Assembly (NCBI GenBank): GCA_948847595.1
Contig: CAQOGY010000001.1
Location: 372,001 to 436,000, forward strand
Direction of reading: 5' to 3'
Length of the DNA stretch: 64,000 nt
Origin: an uncultured Bacteroides sp.
GTDB taxonomy: Bacteria; Bacteroidota; Bacteroidia; Bacteroidales; Bacteroidaceae
Both the position numbers and the translations under genes were made by a program. Shown here piece by piece: positions 44,946-52,059 of the stretch (position 1 is the first letter of the stretch; every line of letters begins with the position of its first letter). Below the pieces are notes generated by a model that did not search any database, was not told where the DNA came from, and saw nothing but the letters and a program-made list of their open reading frames with translations.

Positions 44946-45674
44946 ATGAATAAGATAATAGGAGTAGCAGTGTTACTGCTTTGTTTATATGGTTGCGCGA
45001 AGGATAATGATGCTATTTATTATCCGGTAGGTAACGTGAACGTTGAGAATGGCGATCCGGCTCTGGAAGATGGAAAGGGTGAATTGGTTGCCCGTAGTTA
45101 TAATGATGAGGATTATGTACTGGATACGATAGCGCAATATCCGGGAGATCCCACTCTCGGCAAGTTGACGTTTATGGTTAATCTGAAAAATCAATTGGCA
45201 GGTAAGGAAGCTGAAGGATTTAATGGAATCGGTAAGTCCGGACTAACAATGAGTCTTGGATACAAGAATGGTAACTATCCGCAAGAAAGTCAAATCCCTG
45301 TCTATACCTCATCGGATGTGACTACCGCTTATGCCGTCAAGCTCCGTTTAAAAGGAGAATTGACCTTATCGGGGGATGAATGGATGATCGACTATGTTTA
45401 TGCCCAACTGGCGAGTCTGTTTCAGCCATATCCGCCTACGGCTTTCCCGGAAGTCTTCATGTGTAAAGGTGGAGAGCAATCATTTGCCTATTTCGACTCT
45501 TTCCGCAGAACCTGGACATTCGATATTGAGTATAATCGCTCTAATCTTTCTTTCAGCCAACTGTATTTTAACTTATTCGTAAACTTGGCAGGGCAGAAAC
45601 GGGAGGACAGAGTCCGGTTGCGGATTGATAAAGATTCTTACTTTGAGATATATAAATTAAAAGAGGGAGTGTAG
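44946..45674 (+). CDS. Lipoprotein of unknown function (DUF4843-like)
   Basis: 242 residues. The ATG at 44946 yields a short signal peptide with lipobox LYGC (Cys about 17); upstream codons would precede the promoter box. The mature part is beta-rich, with FSQLYFNLFVNLAGQKREDRVRLRID near 205-230 (quoted by its start FSQLYFNLF and end RVRLRID) resembling DUF4843 proteins, which commonly accompany SusC/D pairs, though none is next to it here. Divergent from the Crp-family gene. The stop codon lies within the stem of its terminator. Confidence 0.7.
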   Translation: MNKIIGVAVLLLCLYGCAKDNDAIYYPVGNVNVENGDPALEDGKGELVARSYNDEDYVLDTIAQYPGDPTLGKLTFMVNLKNQLAGKEAEGFNGIGKSGLTMSLGYKNGNYPQESQIPVYTSSDVTTAYAVKLRLKGELTLSGDEWMIDYVYAQLASLFQPYPPTAFPEVFMCKGGEQSFAYFDSFRRTWTFDIEYNRSNLSFSQLYFNLFVNLAGQKREDRVRLRIDKDSYFEIYKLKEGV

Positions 45675-45698
45675 TTAGAACTACACTCCCTCTTTTAA
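45657..45698. terminator. Terminator overlapping the lipoprotein stop codon
   Basis: A 20-bp perfect stem (TTAAAAGAGGGAGTGTAGTT and complement) with a minimal loop, T-rich after the stem. It also protects the lipoprotein gene from the leftward tRNA transcripts. Confidence 0.75.
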
Positions 45699-45703
45699 TT
45701 TTG

Positions 45704-45775
45704 TAGTGGGTACGAGAATCGAACTCGTATTACATGCGTGAGAGGCATGTGTCCTAACCGTTAGACGAACCCACC
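45704..45775 (-). tRNA. tRNA-Glu (CUC)
   Basis: On the minus strand a full cloverleaf forms: acceptor GGTGGGT/ACCCACT with a G.U first pair, anticodon stem CATGC/GCATG and loop CTCTCAC giving anticodon CUC, and T arm ACGAG-TTCGATT-CTCGT. No CCA is encoded. It lies 65 bp after the tRNA-Ser gene, beyond a hairpin. Confidence 0.93.
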
Positions 45776-45791
45776 GATTTTTAATTGATTT

Positions 45792-45825
45792 AAAAAGAGC
45801 CAAGTCCTAAAACTTAGCTCTTTTT
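45792..45825 (-). terminator. Hairpin between tRNA-Ser and tRNA-Glu
   Basis: A 14-bp stem (AAAAAGAGCCAAGT with one wobble) with T-tract on the minus strand. It could terminate tRNA-Ser or act as a processing site before tRNA-Glu. Confidence 0.5.
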
Positions 45826-45840
45826 TATTTTGAGATTTTG

Positions 45841-45927
45841 CGGAAGCTGGGGGATTCGAACCCCCGGTACCCTTACGAGTACGTCAGTTTAGCAAACTGG
45901 TGGTTTCAGCCACTCACCCAAACTTCC
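45841..45927 (-). tRNA. tRNA-Ser (GCU)
   Basis: 87 nt on the minus strand with the long variable arm of class II tRNAs (GTACTCGTAAGGGTAC). Acceptor GGAAGTT/AGCTTCC, loop TTGCTAA giving anticodon GCU, T arm GGGGG-TTCGAAT-CCCCC. CCA is not encoded. Confidence 0.93.
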
Positions 45928-45957
45928 TTGAACCCGCATTCTCTCTCAAATGCGGTG

Positions 45958-45965
45958 CAAAGATA
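45958..45965 (-). promoter_or_regulatory. -7 box for the tRNA genes
   Basis: Minus-strand TATCTTTG, 30 bases upstream of the tRNA-Ser 5' end. Confidence 0.6.
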
Positions 45966-46116
45966 GGGGGAAGTTTTTGACTATGCAAATCTTTTAGCAA
46001 GAATTTTTTTACGGTTTTTGGAAGAAATGAGATAACCTGCTATGTTTCAAATGTTAAACGGGAGAATTTTTTTTCGGAGCTTTTGAATTTTAGTAGCAGG
46101 GAAGGGGTTTGAAACA

Positions 46117-46194
46117 TATTGACGCTATCCACTCGTTATAGTGACGGTATACTGACGGGATGGGGTAACTATATTGATGGGATAGTGACGCTAT
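46117..46194. repeat. Helically phased 11-bp repeat array
   Basis: Five good copies of a 12-base element TA[TGC]TGACGxxAT (one has TGATG) start at 46117, 46139, 46150, 46172 and 46183, that is at 0, 22, 33, 55 and 66. The skipped 11-bp positions hold degenerate copies ending in TAT. All good copies therefore lie on one face of the helix. Confidence 0.75.
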
Positions 46195-46228
46195 GTGAAT
46201 ACATAAAAAAAGGCAGAAAAAAGAGCAT

Positions 46229-46294
46229 AAAAAAAGGCTATCTATCCCAGACAGCCAATCTTTTGTTAACCTTAAATCTAATACTATGAAAAAC
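46229..46294 (-). ncRNA. Candidate small RNA (about 66 nt)
   Basis: A minus-strand -7 box (TATATTTG, 46301-46308) would start a transcript near 46294. It ends in an 8-bp hairpin (GGCTGTCT/AGATAGCC, one wobble) followed by seven Ts (46229-46235), a canonical terminator. No start codon frame of note fits. The unit could also simply end the RavA-ViaA operon, but the promoter box between the operon and the hairpin argues for an independent RNA. Confidence 0.4.
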
Positions 46295-46366
46295 ACATTG
46301 CAAATATACGGACTTATGTGAAATTAGCAAATAAAACAAGAAAAAACGGATGTTTTATAACATTGA

Positions 46367-47794
46367 TTAAATATTTGATTCTTCAATTCTATTTTTATTA
46401 AGCTTTTCGGCGGTTTGAACACTATATTCCCAATATTTATCACATAATTTCAGATAACTGTTTTCGGCGCTTTTGCCACCTAAGGAAATGGCGTACATCT
46501 TTGTCTCTTTTGTTTTCGCCCGTTCTATGCTTTTGGCCAACATATTATCGACGGGACGCATTTCGAAGTCGGATACGGTAATAATATCTGCTTCCATGTA
46601 TCCTTCTTCACTGATTTTCCGCAAAGCATGGGTGATAACGGGTTCCATATCCGTGCCACCATGAAAAGACTGGCTGAGGAAATCAACCAGACGGTCGAAG
46701 CTGCTTCCTAAATCGGTGATTTCGATACATTCAATATCGTCGGAGAAAAGGATGATGTAACATTTCCGGTGCTGTACTTCCGTCAGTTCGGCGATGGCTA
46801 GTAGGGTTGACTTTGCGATTCTTTCCCGCTCTCCTGCCATAGAGCCGGAAGTATCCAGGCAGACGATAAAAGGGCCTTCGGCTTCTTCAGAAACTTCGTT
46901 TCCTGCTGTTTTCTTGTCGTTGACGGGTTGTTTTTCGTGCGATTGATAGTCGATTACCTGGAGCCGCTTTTCTATGAAACGTTCGAAGAAGACGGGTTGC
47001 AGGCTTTTTTCGGCCAGATAGCAGTACTCGAGAGGGAGAAGGCTGTTCAAGTCGTTTCCTTCACAAATACCTGTTATATCACTACGTGTGGCATGGGATA
47101 CGATTTGTTCCCGATGGATTCCCGCAGTCATCTTGAAACGTTTCCGGCTGCTTTGGTGTTTCTTTCCCAATATCTCTACCAATTCGCGGATTACCGGATT
47201 CCGTTTGATTGTTTCTTCATATTCCAGTATTTGCTCCGCTATCTGTTTATGGTTACGAAGCAGCCAGACGAGACGTGAACCGCCACGAACGGGGAGATTC
47301 CTGGATAGTGACAGTTGACGGCGGTAGAAATCGTCACAGAGCTGTTCGATATGTTCCATTTGGTAGTTGAACTCGTTGTTCGAGAGTAACGTATTCCATT
47401 TCTCGAAAAAGAGGGCGCGCAGAGCTTTCCATTCTTTGGTGCGCGGACTGATTGCGGCGAAACGCTGGAGATAATACTTGACGTTCAGGTCTACCAGATG
47501 GTATTTCATGGAAAAAGGATAAGCGCTGTTTTTCAGGAATTGGAGAAATCTGGTGTCGGACGCTTCATCCATTTCGTGAAAATATTCCCATTGGGATGCA
47601 TAGCGGGAGTAGAAGTCCTGCAAAGAAGGCAATGTATGACGAAAATACAGATGAATATCCGTGTCCAGTTCTTCGGGGCGGATAATCAGGTTGTGTAGCT
47701 GTTCGTCGTACACATCGTAGGCTATTCCCTGCAATTTCTCGTAATAAATGTCTTGCAGGTGTTTGAGCCTAATACTCTCTGTTCTCTTGTTCAT
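46367..47794 (-). CDS. VWA-domain protein, ViaA-like partner of the MoxR ATPase
   Basis: About 475 residues (ATG at 47794; another ATG at 47800). A long helical N-terminal half is followed by a von Willebrand A domain with the MIDAS motif DTSGSMAG (about 311-318), a downstream Thr in GGTDMEP (about 373) and Asp in VSDFEM. This matches ViaA, which works with the AAA+ ATPase RavA. The gene overlaps the 3' end of the ATPase gene, so the two are translationally coupled. Confidence 0.85.
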   Translation of the reverse strand: MNKRTESIRLKHLQDIYYEKLQGIAYDVYDEQLHNLIIRPEELDTDIHLYFRHTLPSLQDFYSRYASQWEYFHEMDEASDTRFLQFLKNSAYPFSMKYHLVDLNVKYYLQRFAAISPRTKEWKALRALFFEKWNTLLSNNEFNYQMEHIEQLCDDFYRRQLSLSRNLPVRGGSRLVWLLRNHKQIAEQILEYEETIKRNPVIRELVEILGKKHQSSRKRFKMTAGIHREQIVSHATRSDITGICEGNDLNSLLPLEYCYLAEKSLQPVFFERFIEKRLQVIDYQSHEKQPVNDKKTAGNEVSEEAEGPFIVCLDTSGSMAGERERIAKSTLLAIAELTEVQHRKCYIILFSDDIECIEITDLGSSFDRLVDFLSQSFHGGTDMEPVITHALRKISEEGYMEADIITVSDFEMRPVDNMLAKSIERAKTKETKMYAISLGGKSAENSYLKLCDKYWEYSVQTAEKLNKNRIEESNI

Positions 47795-49343
47795 GGGCAT
47801 GGGCGATGATGCGAAGCTCGTTCCGGTAGTTTTCGATGATATGCGCGGTTTCTCCTAAGATTCGTCTTATCTTGCTTTTCTGTGATGGACTCAGGAAAAG
47901 ATGTTCTTTGGTGTATGCGGTTTCCCGTTCTGAAATCGTCTTGTATTCTGTTTCCATTTGTTGGAGCAGGTCGATGACTTCTTGCAGGGTAAATTCAAAC
48001 GGGGTACTTTCATCCTGTTGTGCCGGTAGCGGATCGCAATTGTCGTAGCATAATAGCGGATACTCCTGGTTGTTGACAAAGACAGACCGTTTTCCTTTTC
48101 GGAGAGAATAGATGTTCTTTTGCGCGATGTTCCTGTTTTTCACAAAGTCATAGGCTTTCAGGATTTTGTTGACAGGACGGAATTTATCTTGCTGGATATA
48201 GAATAAACGGTTGCTGTCTTTTTTGAGAGACTGATAGTCTGAAGCGAATATAAGCAGGTTTCCGGCGATATGATAACCTTCGATACGATGATAGAATGCA
48301 TCTACTACCTGAATACCCGGATCGCTGATTTCCCGCAGGCTATGTTCGGATTTCATGTTTTCTTTGAGGGTATCCAGTTTCTGTTCCAGTCTTTTTTCAC
48401 CCAGCAGATAGGCGTTGATACCTCGTGCTATGGATTGTTCCACCATTTCTTCAACAATGGGCAGTTGGGATACTTCGTCCCACAGGCAGGCGGTCATTAA
48501 GAGACAATCCGAGAAATGGATTCCCGGAGACTCATTCAGACAGGCGGAAGTGCGGAGCAGACTCACAATTTTCTTCCAGCGACGGTCGGATATGTAAATA
48601 GGCGGGGTGTTTTCATCACGTCCTGCATTGTACTGCTCAATTTCCCGTTTGATATTGTGAATCAGTTCGAAGATTGTATAGTGGATTCCTACCTTCTCAC
48701 TTTCAGCTTGTATTTTAGAGTATAACTCGTCGTCTATCTGAAGTTTTCCGGGAATTTCGGGCTCAATCTCTTTTGTGGAGGAAATCATCTGGTCGAAAGC
48801 GTATTCCTGTTCGATGCATCCTACGAACTGGCGGATCAGGAAACGGTCATACAACGCTTCCAATCCTTCACCTTTGGCGGGTAACTCGTTGGAAGCGGCG
48901 ATCAGAGCTTTCAGAGGAACACGCACTGTGAACTGTCCGTTTCGGTATATCTTTTCATTGATAACCGTCAGGAGTGAGTTCTGAATGGCGGGGCCTGCCT
49001 TCCATATTTCATCCAGAAAAACAATGGCGGCTGTGGGCAGATATCCTTTGGTTATTCGTTCGTATGTGTCCTCATCTTTTAACTTGGATATGGATACAGG
49101 GCCGAATATTTCATCCGGCGTACTGAAACGGGACATCAGATACTCGAAAGCATCCGCATCCTTGAAAGCAAGTTTGAGCCTGCGGGCTACCAGACTCTTG
49201 GCTACCCCCGGAGGGCCTAGCAGGAAGATACTTTCACCCGCCATGGCAGATAGCAGGGAGAGCGCGATGGTATGTTCTTTTTCAAATACTCCCTCGTTGA
49301 GAGATTTTAGTAATTGAGTGATATGGGATTTGATAGACTTCAT
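47769..49343 (-). CDS. MoxR-family AAA+ ATPase, RavA-like
   Basis: 524 residues. The ATG at 49343 is chosen because the -7 box at 49380-49387 overlaps the longer frame. Walker A GPPGVAKS (43-50), Walker B VFLDEIWKA (about 109-117), sensor SNELPAKGEGLEALYDRF near 150-167 and an arginine-finger region are visible. After the ATPase core (to about 300) comes the RavA-type middle/C-terminal region. RavA-ViaA of enterobacteria modulates respiratory complexes and stress responses; the Bacteroides function is not known from sequence. First gene of a two-gene operon. Confidence 0.85.
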   Translation of the reverse strand: MKSIKSHITQLLKSLNEGVFEKEHTIALSLLSAMAGESIFLLGPPGVAKSLVARRLKLAFKDADAFEYLMSRFSTPDEIFGPVSISKLKDEDTYERITKGYLPTAAIVFLDEIWKAGPAIQNSLLTVINEKIYRNGQFTVRVPLKALIAASNELPAKGEGLEALYDRFLIRQFVGCIEQEYAFDQMISSTKEIEPEIPGKLQIDDELYSKIQAESEKVGIHYTIFELIHNIKREIEQYNAGRDENTPPIYISDRRWKKIVSLLRTSACLNESPGIHFSDCLLMTACLWDEVSQLPIVEEMVEQSIARGINAYLLGEKRLEQKLDTLKENMKSEHSLREISDPGIQVVDAFYHRIEGYHIAGNLLIFASDYQSLKKDSNRLFYIQQDKFRPVNKILKAYDFVKNRNIAQKNIYSLRKGKRSVFVNNQEYPLLCYDNCDPLPAQQDESTPFEFTLQEVIDLLQQMETEYKTISERETAYTKEHLFLSPSQKSKIRRILGETAHIIENYRNELRIIAHAHEQENREY

Positions 49344-49379
49344 GTGACAGATGATTTTCTTGTGTTTTTTAGTGACGGG

Positions 49380-49387
49380 CAAAGATA
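49380..49387 (-). promoter_or_regulatory. -7 box for the RavA-ViaA-like operon
   Basis: Minus-strand TATCTTTG, 36 bases upstream of the start at 49343. Confidence 0.6.
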
Positions 49388-49435
49388 CAAGAATTCTTTG
49401 AAATAGACTCCGTCAGGTTCGGAAGCTTTAGGGGA

Positions 49436-49476
49436 TTTCCTCCTGACAAGTAGGAATTTTCAGTTTCAGGAGGAAA
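49436..49476. promoter_or_regulatory. Palindromic operator candidate in a divergent promoter region
   Basis: Perfect 11-bp inverted arms (TTTCCTCCTGA and complement) spaced by 19 bases. The right arm ends 10 bp before the -7 box TACTTTTG (49487-49494) of the rightward lipoprotein gene, where it would overlap the -33 region. Confidence 0.5.
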
Positions 49477-49551
49477 ATTCATTCTATACTTTTGTCATAT
49501 CGAAAGATAAATGATAGATAATAATAAATGAACCATTAAAAATAAAGGAAT

Positions 49552-49998
49552 ATGAAAACGAACACATTCAAATACTTAGGCTTGGCTTTGATGGCTGTAT
49601 TGATGGTAAGCTTTACTTCTTGCGAAGTGGAAATTGACAGTTTTTATGATAGCGATAATAATGGCGCAGGGTATTACAATCGTTCTGCTGATTTGTGCAG
49701 CCGCACATGGGTAAGTTTCTATCGGGATATGGACGGTAATTATTGCCGTCAGGAACTCGATTTTTTCTTGGACCGTACCGGAATTGACTATATACGGGTG
49801 GAATATCCTAACGGTGCTGTGGAACAGTTTGAATATAATTTCCGTTGGAGTTGGGAGAATTACGCACAGACTTCTATCCGCATGGCTTATGGCCCGAATG
49901 ATGTTTCATATCTGGATGATGTATATATCGGTGGCAACAGGTTGAGCGGTTATCTGGACGGACGGGATAACTTTGTGGAATATCAGGGAAAAAGATAA
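49552..49998 (+). CDS. Small lipoprotein of unknown function
   Basis: 148 residues with signal peptide and lipobox FTSC (Cys about 25). The mature protein (about 120 residues) begins with an acidic linker (DSFYDSDNNGAGYY) and is rich in aromatic residues and strands, with WVSFYRDMDG near 60. It resembles small lipocalin-like lipoproteins of Bacteroidetes but no family was recognised with confidence. Divergent from the RavA-ViaA-like operon, with a palindrome in the shared promoter region. Confidence 0.7.
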   Translation: MKTNTFKYLGLALMAVLMVSFTSCEVEIDSFYDSDNNGAGYYNRSADLCSRTWVSFYRDMDGNYCRQELDFFLDRTGIDYIRVEYPNGAVEQFEYNFRWSWENYAQTSIRMAYGPNDVSYLDDVYIGGNRLSGYLDGRDNFVEYQGKR

Positions 49999-50222
49999 AA
50001 GATAAGAGCGACAAGCAACAGGTGAAAAGTTGGCGGATGTCAATATGCGGGTAAAAAGAGAAAGGATAATACGGTTAAGACAGGAATATCACAAGTATTA
50101 AAAACAAAATAATAGGTAAGGCGGTAAAAGGGTTGCCAATAAGATTTCAGGATACAAGAATCAGACCATACATGGGGCGCGAAATGAAAGCTTAAAAGTT
50201 TTGAACGGGACTAAATAGTTTT

Positions 50223-50230
50223 TATCTTTG
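50223..50230 (+). promoter_or_regulatory. -7 box for the AspT-family transporter gene
   Basis: TATCTTTG, 22 bases before the ATG at 50253. The preceding 220 bp (from 49999) show no other structure. Confidence 0.55.
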
Positions 50231-50252
50231 CGCCCTATTAGTTTGAATATAC

Positions 50253-51917
50253 ATGGAGTGGTTATATAGTCTATTTCTCGAACATTCTGCCTTACAGGCT
50301 GTTGTGGTGCTTTCGCTGATTTCGGCGATAGGTTTGGGCTTGGGAAGGGTGCATTTCTGGGGAGTTTCCCTGGGAGTCACTTTTGTTTTTTTTGCGGGCA
50401 TTCTTGCCGGGCATTTCGGACTTTCGGTAGATCCGCAGATGTTGAATTACGCGGAGAGTTTCGGTCTTGTCATATTTGTTTATTCCCTCGGGCTGCAAGT
50501 AGGCCCCGGTTTCTTCAGTTCTTTCCGTAAAGGAGGAGTGACGCTGAATATGCTGGCACTGGGAGTCGTATTTCTAGGAACATTGTTGACGGTGGTGGCG
50601 AGCTTTGCCACAGGTGTTTCACTTCCCGATATGGTTGGTATCCTTTGTGGGGCAACCACGAATACTCCGGCGCTGGGAGCTGCACAGCAGACTTTGAAGC
50701 AGATGGGAATGGAGAGCAACACACCCGCTTTAGGGTGCGCGGTAGCCTATCCGATGGGGGTAGTCGGCGTTATTCTTGCCGTTTTATTAATTCGTAGAGT
50801 ACTGGTTCGCAAGGAAGATTTGGAAATAAAAGAGAAAGACGACGCGAACAAAACTTATATTGCAGCGTTTCAAGTACACAATCCTGCTATTTTCAATAAG
50901 AGCATCAAGGATATAGCTCATATGAGCTACCCGAAGTTTGTCATTTCCCGTTTGTGGCGGGACGGGCACGTCAGCATCCCGACTTCCGATAAGGTTTTGA
51001 AAGAAGGAGACCGCCTGCTGGTGATAACTGCGGAAAAAAATGCCTTGGCTTTGACCGTGCTTTTCGGCGAACAGGAAAATACGGATTGGAACAAAGAGGA
51101 CATTGACTGGAATGCGATTGACAGCGATCTGGTTTCTCAGCGCATTGTCGTGACCCGTCCTGAACTGAACGGAAAGAAGCTGGGTGCACTCCGGTTGAGA
51201 AATCATTATGGGATTAATATCAGCCGTGTCTACCGCTCGGGCGTACAACTGCTTGCCACTCCGGAATTGATACTTCAGTTGGGCGACCGGTTGACGGTAG
51301 TGGGAGAGAAAGCGGCTATCCAAAATGTGGAGAAAGTATTGGGTAATGCGGTCAAAAGCCTGAAAGAACCTAATCTGGTGGTTATATTTATAGGCATTGT
51401 GTTGGGATTGGCGTTGGGTGCCATTCCTTTTTCCATTCCGGGTGTCAGTACTCCTGTGAAGTTGGGACTGGCGGGTGGCCCGATTATCGTCGGTATCCTT
51501 TTGGGTACATTCGGGCCTCGAATACATATGATTACCTATACTACCCGTAGCGCGAATCTGATGCTGCGTGCATTGGGACTTTCGATGTATCTTGCCTGTT
51601 TGGGACTGGATGCCGGAGCGCATTTCTTCGATACTGTCTTCCGTCCGGAAGGTCTGCTATGGATTGCTTTGGGAGCCGGATTGACAATTGTCCCGACAGT
51701 CTTGGTGGGCTTTATAGCCTTCAAGATGATGAAGATAGATTTCGGAACGGTATCCGGTATGTTGTGCGGAAGTATGGCGAATCCGATGGCGTTGAATTAC
51801 GTAAACGATACAATTCCCGGTGACAACCCGTCCGTAGCTTATGCGACAGTGTATCCGCTGTGTATGTTCCTGCGGGTGATTATCGCGCAGGTGCTGTTGA
51901 TGTTCTTGTTAAATTGA
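50253..51917 (+). CDS. AspT/YidE/YbjL-family transporter with two RCK_C domains
   Basis: 554 residues in the duplicated arrangement of the family: five or so TMs (about 10-185), two cytosolic TrkA-C/RCK_C domains (about 210-285 and 290-365, YRSGVQLLATPELILQLGDRL near 327), then a second TM block (about 375-554). The paired motifs CGATTNTPALGAAQ (about 130) and CGSMANPMALNY (about 508) mark the two halves. Family members exchange dicarboxylates/amino acids, but the substrate here is unknown. Single-gene transcript. Confidence 0.88.
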   Translation: MEWLYSLFLEHSALQAVVVLSLISAIGLGLGRVHFWGVSLGVTFVFFAGILAGHFGLSVDPQMLNYAESFGLVIFVYSLGLQVGPGFFSSFRKGGVTLNMLALGVVFLGTLLTVVASFATGVSLPDMVGILCGATTNTPALGAAQQTLKQMGMESNTPALGCAVAYPMGVVGVILAVLLIRRVLVRKEDLEIKEKDDANKTYIAAFQVHNPAIFNKSIKDIAHMSYPKFVISRLWRDGHVSIPTSDKVLKEGDRLLVITAEKNALALTVLFGEQENTDWNKEDIDWNAIDSDLVSQRIVVTRPELNGKKLGALRLRNHYGINISRVYRSGVQLLATPELILQLGDRLTVVGEKAAIQNVEKVLGNAVKSLKEPNLVVIFIGIVLGLALGAIPFSIPGVSTPVKLGLAGGPIIVGILLGTFGPRIHMITYTTRSANLMLRALGLSMYLACLGLDAGAHFFDTVFRPEGLLWIALGAGLTIVPTVLVGFIAFKMMKIDFGTVSGMLCGSMANPMALNYVNDTIPGDNPSVAYATVYPLCMFLRVIIAQVLLMFLLN

Positions 51918-52059
51918 AAATTGAGAATTAAAAATTGAGAAATAATGGACTTGTGAATAAAAAGTACTATATTTATCACGAATAATTGAATCGCATGATT
52001 CCAAACAAAGAACATAGGAAGCAAAATAATTGGTAATTAGTAAATTGTAATATAATAAA

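Larger units (their letters stand above)
45928..46366. other. 439-bp non-coding stretch between tRNA-Ser and the ViaA-like gene
   Basis: Holds the tRNA promoter (45958-45965), an 11-bp phased repeat array (46117-46194), and a candidate small RNA (46229-46294). A 68-codon frame here is not supported. Confidence 0.55.

Noticed and set aside
46090..46296. 68-codon minus-strand frame near the tRNAs
   Set aside because: It starts at a GTG five bases after a -7 box, runs through a terminator hairpin and through the phased repeats, and has no protein-like composition.
51919..51941. AT-rich AATTGAGAATTAAAAATTGAG stretch, similar in reverse to 24215-24238
   Set aside because: Low-complexity leader-like sequence of a kind that is common in AT-rich intergenic DNA; too weak to call a repeat element.
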